Shown here: positions 41,701 to 49,556 of the stretch, piece after piece | Position numbering within the stretch: the first letter of the stretch is position 1 | Layout of the letters: every line of letters starts with the position of its first letter | DNA from: Hyalangium versicolor | Lineage (GTDB): Bacteria; Myxococcota; Myxococcia; Myxococcales; Myxococcaceae | DNA length: 64,000 bases | Assembly (NCBI RefSeq): GCF_020103695.1 | Contig: NZ_JAHXBF010000026.1 | Span: 1-64,000, forward strand | Direction: 5' to 3' | The notes under the pieces: generated by a model | Told to the model about the DNA's origin: nothing | Database searches by the model: none | The model's input: only the letters and a program-made list of their open reading frames with translations | Position numbers and translations under genes: made by a program

Positions 41701-41856
41701 CTGCTCACCGGCTTCTTCCGCGCGGTGAGCCAGCAGCTGCGGACCCTCATCGATCTCCCTGCCACCCGCCAGAGTGGCGAGCTGCTCGAGGTGGGCAACA
41801 CCCAGGCCGATCAGGTGCCTCCACCCACGGGTGAGGTTCCCATCGACAAGTCGTGA
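38773..41856 (+). CDS. Chimeric protein: MFS/ATP-ADP-translocase-like transporter, HEAT repeats, cyclic-nucleotide-binding domain
   Basis: 1027 aa from a GTG at 38773. Residues about 1-400 hold some 12 TM helices resembling the Npt/Tlc nucleotide-transporter and MFS fold. Residues about 415-860 are HEAT-like repeats (LAALLAHPNERVVERGVELA, RDQAVWALARLSPDRADRL, IGLRCAAIGALLHTQGNSEA). Residues about 885-1005 form a cNMP-binding domain (GDPGDALYVIVEGVVDHF, FGDVSLLDGAPRPTEV, VLVIDRRDFLDLL). The phosphate cassette keeps Gly and Arg but has Asp for the usual Glu. It could be a second-messenger-gated transporter or a sensor built on a transporter. Confidence 0.85.
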   Translation: MAESESSWGQRLWPAATFQFALIAGVTQLKTAANALVLSRFESQALPYLYLVGALLTAALTVLPRPRPDSPTESPGVLTAVASLITLGLAAGVSAGQRLPAIALYLFVDAFTTFVSLRFWGRMSAAFDAREARRAFTALNGFGMGGGIVGGLLVKAMAERLGTPVVVASGAVGLFIAGIVFRFHTGAVAMPARSRHAAMTAEPWIYFAQSPYAQVLGALGIAFAVLSSFVDYLFRLRVEGTLSEDGLAALFGSLQLWIGLFCVGFQLLVAQRLLGKLGLLRYLALVPLVLGPLAAATLVTHELWPVHLLRLVETAVSYSILPVGIQLLYAAVPDEQREAMRAAVDGLLRKGGVVLAGVLLIGAGRAATGTTMAVAVVGLCMALGVLLFRLKPAYVEALEEQVGAPVEDEVQVGGETQKLLVDSLAASTPERVLRAVDLMSQAEVPLRPHLAALLAHPNERVVERGVELALKLEAHETAPTLERLVESGPRRPRDQAVWALARLSPDRADRLLPSLLDSPDIGLRCAAIGALLHTQGNSEALASLSELLARGAQAPVAERREVSKLLGRLKDARFAQPLARYLADPDLSVRRVAIDAAGVGGYLELAPRLLTFLTWREERRTARNALAALGDRVMPLLEVTLNNRSAPLAQRLQLPRVLRLIGTQDALHAFLFSNVQDDAFLHFRIGAEMSRLRDEHPEYEVDVARVREAIGRRRETYRSLVQAFRDLRVALGDSSLLTRAVGDRLDQALELSFFLLGLLYTPQTMRRVHQHLVGKDPRRRAYALELMDALVAEEDRELVMEQIEAHHRELPPGALGRLESHLEVLVQSEDVVLRACARHVTQRLSSLVVPSPQENDMSEGTVQKMFALEGVSVFSQSDVDDIAAVAAVAKEVRFRVGERIFSQGDPGDALYVIVEGVVDHFRDGEHVLRSQAKETFGDVSLLDGAPRPTEVVAVEDTRVLVIDRRDFLDLLADRPELLTGFFRAVSQQLRTLIDLPATRQSGELLEVGNTQADQVPPPTGEVPIDKS

Positions 41857-41886
41857 GCGCCCAGGTGCTCCGAGGACAGCAGGGCC

Positions 41887-43143
41887 TCAATCCTTGAGGG
41901 GGGCCTCGCTCGATCTGGGCGGGACTGGGAGCGCGGAGGCCTCCGCCACGGAAGCTCCGTCCGCGATGCGCCTCGAGACCAACAGGTGCGCCGCGGCCAC
42001 CGGGATGAGCGGGCGCAGGAAGCACTTCACCAGCGGGACCATCGACAGCGTTCGAGTCACCGTGAGCCCCGCGAAGGCCCAGGGCTGCTTCTCCATCTCG
42101 GCCGCGGGCGGGAAGACGGAGCGGGTGCGCCTCTCCCAGAAGCGTCCCCAGCCCTGGAGCAGCCCCCACCGGAAGCCGGGGACCCGGGTGGTGAGCCACT
42201 TCCATCCTCGCAAGAACCAGGGAGGACCCGCCTCGCTGTTCGTCCAGGCATGGGCGCTCTTGGCGGTGGTGAACACCACGAGCCAGTAGGCGCTCCAGGC
42301 CGAGATGAGCACCGAGGCAATCTGGTGCCGGAAGGGCAGGGGCAGCGAGAGTACGTAGAGCACCGGCACCCCCACGATGAAGACGGTGAAGGCGCGGATG
42401 CGGCGCGAGAACTTGTTGCGCACCCACTTGAGGTCCAGCCGCACGCGCGGCGTCATGGGCGGATCCTCCGGCTCGAGCCCGGTGAGGAGGCTGGCGTCCC
42501 GAGAGATGGCATCGTGGTAGTCCCGCGAGAGGGCGATGACGAACCACTGGGCCACCTGTATCACCGCGAACAGCGCCGCCCAGAACTCGAGACTGCGTGC
42601 GAGGAATCCCTTGGAGGTGGCTCGAGCCTCATCGTCGTTGGGGCGGGTCTTCACCGTCACCACGTGCGCCGTTTTGCCGCTGCTCCCAGACCGGGCCCGA
42701 GGCGTGTCTGTGTCCTCGTCCTCACCGTTCTCGTCGTCGAAGGGCAGCTCGATGTGGATGTCCTGCTCCTCGCGCTCCACCTGTACGCCGTGCTCCTTGG
42801 CGACATCCGCCGTCTTATCGATCGTGCGATGGCAGCTGAACGCGAGCGCGAGGATGACCAGGCTCTGGAAGATTCCCACCCGCAGGTACCGCCGCCGCGC
42901 CGCGGGATCCGCCCACAGCGCGCGGTGCAGGTGGAACGGCAACGCCAGCCCGTGAAAGAACTGCCGAACCGGATGCCCCGGTGGCGGGAGCTTCCGCTGC
43001 TGGAAGTGGGTCGCGCCGCTGCGTACGTTGTCCCACATGGCGTGTGCCAGGGATTCACTCGGAGAGGTACTTTCGCCGCGAGCCTGGGACTCCTGGGTAT
43101 CCCAGGACTGGCTGTGCGTGTCCCCGCTGTTCCTGTTCGACAC
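41887..43143 (-). CDS. Predicted inner-membrane protein of unknown function
   Basis: 418 aa from a GTG at 43143. An ATG at 43038 (MWDNVRSGATHFQQ) is an alternative. About five TMs: one near residue 80-100 (FQSLVILALAFSCHR), a charged loop rich in Asp/Glu, one at AALFAVIQVAQWFVIAL, a pair around IRAFTVFIVGVPVLYVLSLP, and one near TRTLSMVPLVKCFLRPLIPV. No family is recognised. It is divergent from the 5'-nucleotidase-like gene. Confidence 0.7.
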   Translation of the reverse strand: MSNRNSGDTHSQSWDTQESQARGESTSPSESLAHAMWDNVRSGATHFQQRKLPPPGHPVRQFFHGLALPFHLHRALWADPAARRRYLRVGIFQSLVILALAFSCHRTIDKTADVAKEHGVQVEREEQDIHIELPFDDENGEDEDTDTPRARSGSSGKTAHVVTVKTRPNDDEARATSKGFLARSLEFWAALFAVIQVAQWFVIALSRDYHDAISRDASLLTGLEPEDPPMTPRVRLDLKWVRNKFSRRIRAFTVFIVGVPVLYVLSLPLPFRHQIASVLISAWSAYWLVVFTTAKSAHAWTNSEAGPPWFLRGWKWLTTRVPGFRWGLLQGWGRFWERRTRSVFPPAAEMEKQPWAFAGLTVTRTLSMVPLVKCFLRPLIPVAAAHLLVSRRIADGASVAEASALPVPPRSSEAPLKD

Positions 43144-43219
43144 CCCGGAACCGTAACACAAGCGATGGGGAGCGCTCTGAACCTGTCTGGCCCCCGGGGA
43201 ATGTGCTAGAGGCGCGCCC

Positions 43220-44815
43220 GTGAGCCCGATCTCTTCCCGAGCCCTCTCTTGTCGTGAGTCTTCCTCGCTGTCCCTGCGCGCGGCCGTGGCCGTCGCGCTG
43301 CTCGCGGGCCTGGCGGCCTGTGACAAGGGCACTCCGCCCGCACCTCCCCCGGAGAAGGCCCCCGAGGCCAACAAGGCCCCGCCCAAGCCGCCCGAGCCCT
43401 CCGTGGTGACGCTGCTCATCACCGGCGGCCTGGGAGGCCAACTGGCGCCGGCGGGTGAGGGCGGCCAGAGCAAGGGCGGCGCCGCCGAGACGCTGGGCCG
43501 CTGGGTGGCCGAGGACAAGCACTGCCCCGGCCCGGTGAAGGCGGATGGCCAGGCCTCGTGTGCGGATTCCACCACGCTGGCGCTCGCCACGGGCGACCAC
43601 TGGAATGGCCCGGCGCTCTCGTCCTTCTTCCTCGGGCAGCCGACGGCGGCGGTGATGGCGCGCATGGGCTATGCCGCCTCGGCGCTGGGCAACCACGAGC
43701 TGGACTTCGGCCGCGAGCAGTTCCTCAAGAACGCGGAGATCGGCCAGTTCCCGTTCCTGGCCGCCAACCTGAAGGTGAAGGATCCCTCGCTGGCCAAGGG
43801 CCTGGAGCTGCCGGCCTTCAAGGTGTTCGACCGCAAGGGCCTCAAGGTGGGCGTGGTGGGGCTGACTTCGCCGAAGACCGTGACGTCCGCGATGGCCGGG
43901 CGCGCCGAGGGCCTGGATCTGGTGGGTACCGAGGAGGCGCTCGCGAGCGCGATTCCCGAGGCGCGCAAGGCCGGCGCTGACGTGGTGGTGGTGCTGGCCG
44001 ACATCTGCCCCACGGACCTGCAGCCGACGCTCGAGAAGCACGCGGACTGGAAGGTGGCGCTGGTGGCCGGCGGCCGCTGCCCCACGCAGATCGACACCAA
44101 GGTGGGTGACACGCAGGTCGTCTCGATGGCCCGCGGGCTGGAGAAGTACCTGCGCGCCCGCATCACCTTCGATCCCTCCAAGCCGGCGGGCGAGAAGGTC
44201 ACCGGCATCGAGACGAAGCTGGTGGACGTCGAGGGCGCCGGTGCGACGCCGGATCCCGAGACGGTGAAGGCCATTGGCGATGCGAAGGCGCAGCTCGATC
44301 AGAAGCTGGGCGAGCAGGTGGGCTTCACCAAGAAGGGCATCAAGCAGGGGACGCCGGAGATGGCTCGCTGGGTGGCGGGCTCGATGCGCGAGGCGCTCGG
44401 CGCGGACGTGGTCGTGCTGAACCGCAAGGGCATCCGCCAGGATCTGCCCGTGGGCCCCATCACCGTGGGCAGCGTCTACTCGGTGCTGCCGTACGAGAAC
44501 TCGCTGATGCTCCTGAAGGTGAAGGGCGCGGACCTGGCGGCGCAGCTGGCCAACCCGGAGGCGCTCCTCTCGGGTGTCACCGCCGCGGGCAAGGGCAAGT
44601 TCAAGGACGCCAAGGGCAAGCCGCTGGATCCGAAGAAGGAGTACACGGTGGGCACCGTCGAGTACCTCTACTTCGGCGGTGATGGCTTCGAGTTCGAGAA
44701 GATCGCTCCGGACCCGACGGAGACCGGCATGGCGTGGCAGACGCCCGTCGTCGAGTGGACGCAGAAGCTGAAGTCCACCGAGGCCAAGCCGCTGGAGAAG
44801 TCGCTGCCCAAGTAG
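43220..44815 (+). CDS. 5'-nucleotidase (UshA)-like lipoprotein with degenerate metal site
   Basis: 531 aa from a GTG at 43220. The signal peptide ends in lipobox LAAC, followed by a Pro-rich linker. The N-terminal domain has the calcineurin-like phosphoesterase layout, with GDHWNGPALSSFFLGQ and GNHELDFG intact. The usual first metal motif (D-x-H) is replaced by GGLGG, and the G-H-x-H motif by GGRC, so two ligand groups are lost. A C-terminal 5'-nucleotidase domain follows (VLNRKGIRQDLPVGPITVGS, VLPYENSLMLLKVKG). It is probably a binding protein or a changed enzyme. Confidence 0.85.
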   Translation: MSPISSRALSCRESSSLSLRAAVAVALLAGLAACDKGTPPAPPPEKAPEANKAPPKPPEPSVVTLLITGGLGGQLAPAGEGGQSKGGAAETLGRWVAEDKHCPGPVKADGQASCADSTTLALATGDHWNGPALSSFFLGQPTAAVMARMGYAASALGNHELDFGREQFLKNAEIGQFPFLAANLKVKDPSLAKGLELPAFKVFDRKGLKVGVVGLTSPKTVTSAMAGRAEGLDLVGTEEALASAIPEARKAGADVVVVLADICPTDLQPTLEKHADWKVALVAGGRCPTQIDTKVGDTQVVSMARGLEKYLRARITFDPSKPAGEKVTGIETKLVDVEGAGATPDPETVKAIGDAKAQLDQKLGEQVGFTKKGIKQGTPEMARWVAGSMREALGADVVVLNRKGIRQDLPVGPITVGSVYSVLPYENSLMLLKVKGADLAAQLANPEALLSGVTAAGKGKFKDAKGKPLDPKKEYTVGTVEYLYFGGDGFEFEKIAPDPTETGMAWQTPVVEWTQKLKSTEAKPLEKSLPK

Positions 44816-44847
44816 TCTCGAGGCGAGCGCTCTCGCTCGAAGCAAAG

Positions 44848-44882
44848 AGGGGCGGGACCCGGTATCAGGGCCCGCCCTTTTT
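44848..44882 (+). terminator. Rho-independent terminator of the nucleotidase-like gene
   Basis: GGGCGGG-A-CCC (44850-44860) pairs with GGGCCCGCCC (44868-44877), followed by five Ts (44878-44882). Confidence 0.88.
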
Positions 44883-44973
44883 CATGCCCGGAGCCCGGCC
44901 GTCAGGACGCGGTCCCGGAGGGCCAGATTTGGTATTCTCTCCAGACATCACGGCCTGGGCGGGAGTCGAGCAC

Positions 44974-45984
44974 ATGGAAGTGGCTGAGTTCATCGAGACG
45001 CGGCGCCCCCGGTGGGAGAGGCTGGAGTCCCTGCTCGACAAGGCCGAGTTCGCGGGGCTGGCGGGGCTCAGCATCGAAGAGGCCCGATCCTTGGGGAAGA
45101 TGTACCGCGCCGTGTCGAGCGATCTCCTGTGGGTGCGAGCGCGCAGTGGTTCCGCGGAAGTGAGCGCGTACCTGAATGATCTGGTCGGGCGGGCCTATGC
45201 GATCACGTATCCGGGCAAGCGCCCGCGGTTCGCGGATGTGTGGGGCTTCGTCTCGCGAGGCTTCCCGGCATTGATGCGGCGCGAGTGGCGCATGTACGTG
45301 GCGTCGGTGCTGATGCTGCTGGCGGGCACGGGCTTCGGCTACGTGGGGATGGTGATGGACCCGAACGCCGCGCACTACCTGGTGCCCGAGGATCACCTGA
45401 AGCTCGATCCGGTTGAGCGCGCCGAAAAGGAGGCCAAGGGCGAGGGGATGTCGGTGGAGGAGCAGGCCAACTTCTCCGCGTTCCTCTTCACGCACAACAT
45501 CCAGGTGGCGTTCCTGGCGTTCGCGCTGGGCATCACCGTGGGGATCGGCACGGCGTTGATGCTCTTCGTCAACGGGCTGTTCCTGGGAGCGCTGGCCCAG
45601 GTCTACACGGCGAAGGGCATGGCGGGCTGGTTCTGGGCGTGGATCCTTCCCCACGGCATCCCCGAGATCACCGCCATCTGCATCGCGGGAGCCGCGGGGC
45701 TGGTGATCGCTCGGGGGCTGGCGGCGCCGAAGGGACTGCCTCGGGGCATGGCGCTGCGTCAGGAGGCGGTGACGGCGGTGAAGCTGCTGTTCGGCACGCT
45801 GGCGCTCTTCGTGCTCGCGGGCTTCATCGAAGGCACGGTGTCGCAGATCCACCCGCCGAAGCTGTCAGTGGCCTTCAAGATCTCGTTCGCGCTGGCGGTG
45901 GGCACGGGCGTCTACGCGTACCTGGGCTCGGACTTCCTGCGCGCGAGGGCCGGGGAGGGGGCTACAGCACTCCGCGCGCCTTGA
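44974..45984 (+). CDS. SpoIIM-family (stage II sporulation protein M-like) membrane protein
   Basis: 336 aa from the ATG at 44974. The N-terminal 100 residues are cytoplasmic and helical (FIETRRPRWERLESLLDKAE). About five TMs follow (MYVASVLMLLAGTGFGYVGM, LFTHNIQVAFLAFALGITVG, GWFWAWILPHGIPEITAICI). The HGIPE segment is characteristic of the family. SpoIIM homologues occur widely beside MoxR/DUF58 clusters in non-sporulating bacteria. Its last 23 nt overlap the convergent DUF58 gene. Confidence 0.88.
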   Translation: MEVAEFIETRRPRWERLESLLDKAEFAGLAGLSIEEARSLGKMYRAVSSDLLWVRARSGSAEVSAYLNDLVGRAYAITYPGKRPRFADVWGFVSRGFPALMRREWRMYVASVLMLLAGTGFGYVGMVMDPNAAHYLVPEDHLKLDPVERAEKEAKGEGMSVEEQANFSAFLFTHNIQVAFLAFALGITVGIGTALMLFVNGLFLGALAQVYTAKGMAGWFWAWILPHGIPEITAICIAGAAGLVIARGLAAPKGLPRGMALRQEAVTAVKLLFGTLALFVLAGFIEGTVSQIHPPKLSVAFKISFALAVGTGVYAYLGSDFLRARAGEGATALRAP

Positions 45985-47269
45985 TGTCCAGGTAGCGGTT
46001 GACGGCAGCCAGGCTCAGCTCGTCCGGCTGCACGTCGATCATCTGCACGCCGCCCATGCTTACCTTCGCCTTGAGCATCTCCCGGTCAGCGAGCAGCTCT
46101 GAGGCCACCGCGTGCTGGAAGGCCTCCTCCGGTCCGGGAGGAGCCTGGCGCAGCAGCCCCAGCAGCGCCGTGTCCTTCACCGAGAGACACAGCGGCACGT
46201 GTCGCCGCGCCAGCCGGTGCAGCGGATCGATCATCGTGGAGGCCTGCTCCTCGTCCAGGAAGTCCGTGAAGACGCACAGCAGGCTGCGCCGAGTGAGCCG
46301 GACGTTCAGCTCCTTGAAGAGCGCCAGGTAGTCCACATAGGTGAGGCTCGGAGTCGCCGAGTACAGCGCGTCCACGATCTTCCGGTACTGGCCTCGCCCG
46401 GCCGCCGGGGGCAGGTACGTCTTCACCCCGTCCGCGAACACGACCAGCCCCACGCGATCGCCGTTGCGCACCGCCACGAACGCCAGGAAGAGCGCCGCGT
46501 TCACCGCATGGTCCAGCTTCGTGAGCCCATCCACCTGCGCGGCCATCGAGCGCCCCGCATCCACGCAGATGAGCAGGGACTGCGAGCGCTCGGACTCCAT
46601 CACCCGCGTGACAGGCTTGCCTCGGCGGGCCGTGGCCTTCCAGTCCACCTCGCGTACCGAGTCTCCCTGCGCATAGTCACGCAAACGGGCGAACTCGCTC
46701 CCCTGGCCATCCCGCCGCAACTGCCGCAATCCCAGGTTCACCAGGTCCAACGCCGCGCCCGAGAGCAGCAGCCGGCTGGCGCCTCGCAGATCCGGGAACA
46801 CCGAGGCGCTGTGGCTCTCCTTGAACGAGCGCTCATCGTAGACGAGCCCCATCGGCCCCTTCACCCGCACGTGCACGTCCCCGAAGGAGAACTTGCCGCG
46901 CTTGGAGGGCGTCACCTTGTAGACCCAGCGCGTCTGACTCTGGGGAGGCAGGCTGAGCGGTGCCTCCTCCGGCGTGGCCGAGAAGGCCTCCGGAACGTCA
47001 TCCCGGACGCGCACCTGCACGGCCTGGTTGGAGCGGTGGATGAGCTGCACCTCGATCCGGTTCGGCACTCCCACGGACAGCTTGCTCGGCAGGTGCCGGT
47101 GCACTGCCAGCCGCACCCGGCGGGCCAACGCCAGATCCACCGCGGCCAGCCCGATGACGAGCACATCCAGCGCCACCACGAGCCCGCCCATCCCCGGGAA
47201 GAAGCCCGCCGCCATCATTGGCAGCGACAGCAGGGCGAGCAGCGCCCACAGGCGCGTGCTGGGAATCAC
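45962..47269 (-). CDS. DUF58 family protein (von Willebrand factor A-like)
   Basis: 435 aa. Two N-terminal TMs (about 8-50), a beta-rich domain, then the DUF58 signature RDYAQGDSVREVDWKATARRG and a vWA-like domain (LLICVDAGRSMAAQVDGL). The usual DxSxS metal site reads DAGRS. It works with MoxR ATPases, which remodel or activate such vWA partners. It overlaps the moxR-like gene by 4 nt. Confidence 0.9.
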   Translation of the reverse strand: MIPSTRLWALLALLSLPMMAAGFFPGMGGLVVALDVLVIGLAAVDLALARRVRLAVHRHLPSKLSVGVPNRIEVQLIHRSNQAVQVRVRDDVPEAFSATPEEAPLSLPPQSQTRWVYKVTPSKRGKFSFGDVHVRVKGPMGLVYDERSFKESHSASVFPDLRGASRLLLSGAALDLVNLGLRQLRRDGQGSEFARLRDYAQGDSVREVDWKATARRGKPVTRVMESERSQSLLICVDAGRSMAAQVDGLTKLDHAVNAALFLAFVAVRNGDRVGLVVFADGVKTYLPPAAGRGQYRKIVDALYSATPSLTYVDYLALFKELNVRLTRRSLLCVFTDFLDEEQASTMIDPLHRLARRHVPLCLSVKDTALLGLLRQAPPGPEEAFQHAVASELLADREMLKAKVSMGGVQMIDVQPDELSLAAVNRYLDIKARGVL

Positions 47270-48267
47270 CGGGGAACCTCGACGGACTGCACCACCTCGC
47301 GCAGCACATCCGTGGGCGTGGCCCCGTCCAGCTCCGCGTCCGGAGACAGCAACAGCCGATGCTTGAGCACCGGGCCCGCCAGGAAACGCACGTCATCCGG
47401 CGTGACGAAGCCTCGGCCCCGCAGCGCCGCCAGCGCCTTGGCCGCCATCAGCAGGTGCACTCCCGCGCGAGGCCCCGCGCCCAGTCGGATGCGGCTGGAG
47501 GTGCGCGTGGCCGACACCAGCTTGCGGATGTAGCCCAGCACCGGCGGCTCCACCGTCACCTCGTTCAGCGCGGCGCGAGCCCCGATCAGCCCGTCCTTCG
47601 TCACCGCTGCCCCCACGCCCGCTCGGGCCAGGTCTCCCGCGTCGAAGCCTCGGTGCACCGAGGCGAGGATGGCGTCCTCCTCCTCGGGCGCGGGGTAGCC
47701 CACCTCGATCTTGAAGAGGAAGCGATCCAGCTGCGCCTCGGGCAGCGGGTAGGTGCCCTCGGACTCCACCGGGTTCTGCGTAGCGAACACCGTGAAGAGC
47801 GGCGAGAGGGCAATGTTGCGCCCCTCCAGCGACACGCTGCGCTCCTGCATCGCCTCCAGCAGCGCGGACTGTGTCTTCGCCGGAGCACGGTTGATCTCGT
47901 CCGCCAGCAGCAGGTCCGTGAAGATGGGGCCGCGCACCAGCACGAAGGCCTGCGTCTTCAGATCGAAGATGCTCGTGCCCAGGATGTCCGCCGGCATCAG
48001 GTCCGGCGTGAATTGGATGCGCTTGAAGTCCGCGTTGACACTGCGCGCCAGGGCCTTGGCCATCAGCGTCTTGGCCACGCCGGGCACTCCCTCCAACAAC
48101 ACGTGGCCGCCGGCGATGAGGCCGCAGAGCATCAGCTCCAGCGCCTCGTCCTGGCCGACGACGGCCTTGCGCACCTCGTTCAGCACGCCTTCGCGGATCG
48201 TGTTGGCGGCCTGCACGGCGTTGGCCGGCAGATTGAAGGAAGGGGCGGGAACGGGAGGGACGTTCAT
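47266..48267 (-). CDS. MoxR-family AAA+ ATPase
   Basis: 333 aa. Walker A GVPGVAKT within HVLLEGVPGVAKTLMAKALA, Walker B LLLADEINRAPAKTQSALLE, sensor 1 around VFATQNPVESEGTYPLPEAQ, and the C-terminal lid domain. MoxR ATPases act as chaperone-like factors for vWA proteins and are co-encoded with DUF58, as here. It lies in the middle of a five-gene operon with 4-8 nt overlaps. Confidence 0.93.
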   Translation of the reverse strand: MNVPPVPAPSFNLPANAVQAANTIREGVLNEVRKAVVGQDEALELMLCGLIAGGHVLLEGVPGVAKTLMAKALARSVNADFKRIQFTPDLMPADILGTSIFDLKTQAFVLVRGPIFTDLLLADEINRAPAKTQSALLEAMQERSVSLEGRNIALSPLFTVFATQNPVESEGTYPLPEAQLDRFLFKIEVGYPAPEEEDAILASVHRGFDAGDLARAGVGAAVTKDGLIGARAALNEVTVEPPVLGYIRKLVSATRTSSRIRLGAGPRAGVHLLMAAKALAALRGRGFVTPDDVRFLAGPVLKHRLLLSPDAELDGATPTDVLREVVQSVEVPR

Positions 48268-49556
48268 GACTCCTCGACGGATGCGGCGGGCGTGTGGGCG
48301 GGCCCGGTGGGGTGGATGCGGTTGCGCAGCTCAGCGGCCCGAGCCGCCAGCTGCTGGAGATCCCTGTCGCTCTGAGTCTCCTCCGAGCGTCGGACGATGG
48401 CGCGCAGGGCCTGGGATAGATCCTCCCGCCCTCGTGCCTGGAGCCCCGTGGCCACGGCCGGGGCAGGGGAGTGCGCGGGCAGCCCGGCGTATAGCGCCAG
48501 TTCCTGCGTCAGCCCCTTGGCGATGAGGCCGGCGGCGAACGCGTGGTGGTGGCCCTCGCGGTAGAGGCGGCTCATGGCGAAGAGGGCGTCCGTAGCGCCC
48601 ACACGGGCCGACTCCGGAGGCGGGTGCGGCCGGCCGAAGCGCTTGAGCGAGATGGACCACAGCGCCACGCCCAGCAGCAGCTGCGCGATGGCGAAGTGCA
48701 GGCCGTAGCGCCGGGCGAAGTCCACGATGGAGCGCTCGTTGGTGAAGCCGTGGTGGAACTCGCTGAACTCGTAGGGCCCCGAACCCAGGGCACGCAGGGC
48801 GCTCAGCCAGAACTGCGCGTTGTCCGCGCGCCCGAGCGCCTGGTTCATCGCCAGCTCGGGCGACCCCACCACCAGCACCTGTCCCAGGCCATACGGCACC
48901 ACTGCCGCCACCGTGCGCTCCAATTGCGCGTCCTGCAGCACTGGCACCGCGCTGGAGGGCAGCTCCAGGAAGGCCTGCACCTTGGCCTCCACGCGCTCCA
49001 CGCCCAGCGTGTACGGCGTGGGCATGGGCGGCACGAGCGTGCGCATGGGCAGCGTGGTGTCCACCTTGGACAGCTTCACCTCCAGGGCATCCAGCAGCGG
49101 GTTCTCCCGAGAGCCCCACGGCACGTACACCAGCCGGTGTCCGGACTTCACGTACGTGAGCAGCTTCTCCCGCTCGTCGTCGCTGAGCTCCTGGGCGTTC
49201 AGGGCGTTGAAGCCCTCGTGGGGCACGTCCTCGTCCGCCAGCCCGGCGTCGCGCTCGGTGGCCAGCAGCGTCTCGTCCAGATCGTCCTCGCGCGCACCCT
49301 CCACCTCCACCGCCAGCAGGATCATCGTGGCGCTGGACTGCTCATCCATCACCTGGAGATCCGCGGAGCGCCGGACCACGGGCAGCCCGCTCTCCTGGGC
49401 CAGCAGGTACAGCGCTCGCGCCCCGTTCTCCGAGGCCCGGTAGGTGGACAGCGTGTCCGCGAAGCCTCCGCGCGAGGCCCCCCTCAGCAGGAAGTTGCCC
49501 AGGATGACGGCGAGCACCAGCCCGCCCACCACGAGCATCGGGAAGCGATCACGCAC
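48264..49556 (-). CDS. DUF4350 domain membrane protein
   Basis: 430 aa from the GTG at 49556, which overlaps the previous stop by 8 nt. An N-terminal TM (about 7-25) precedes the DUF4350 domain (TYRASENGARALYLLAQESG, RLVYVPWGSRENPLLDALE, then GLGQVLVVGSPELAMNQAL), a glutamine-amidotransferase-like fold without a visible catalytic triad. A second TM lies near residue 290-310. The tail is cytoplasmic and helical. Standard member of the MoxR/DUF58/DUF4129 gene set. Confidence 0.85.
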   Translation of the reverse strand: MRDRFPMLVVGGLVLAVILGNFLLRGASRGGFADTLSTYRASENGARALYLLAQESGLPVVRRSADLQVMDEQSSATMILLAVEVEGAREDDLDETLLATERDAGLADEDVPHEGFNALNAQELSDDEREKLLTYVKSGHRLVYVPWGSRENPLLDALEVKLSKVDTTLPMRTLVPPMPTPYTLGVERVEAKVQAFLELPSSAVPVLQDAQLERTVAAVVPYGLGQVLVVGSPELAMNQALGRADNAQFWLSALRALGSGPYEFSEFHHGFTNERSIVDFARRYGLHFAIAQLLLGVALWSISLKRFGRPHPPPESARVGATDALFAMSRLYREGHHHAFAAGLIAKGLTQELALYAGLPAHSPAPAVATGLQARGREDLSQALRAIVRRSEETQSDRDLQQLAARAAELRNRIHPTGPAHTPAASVEES

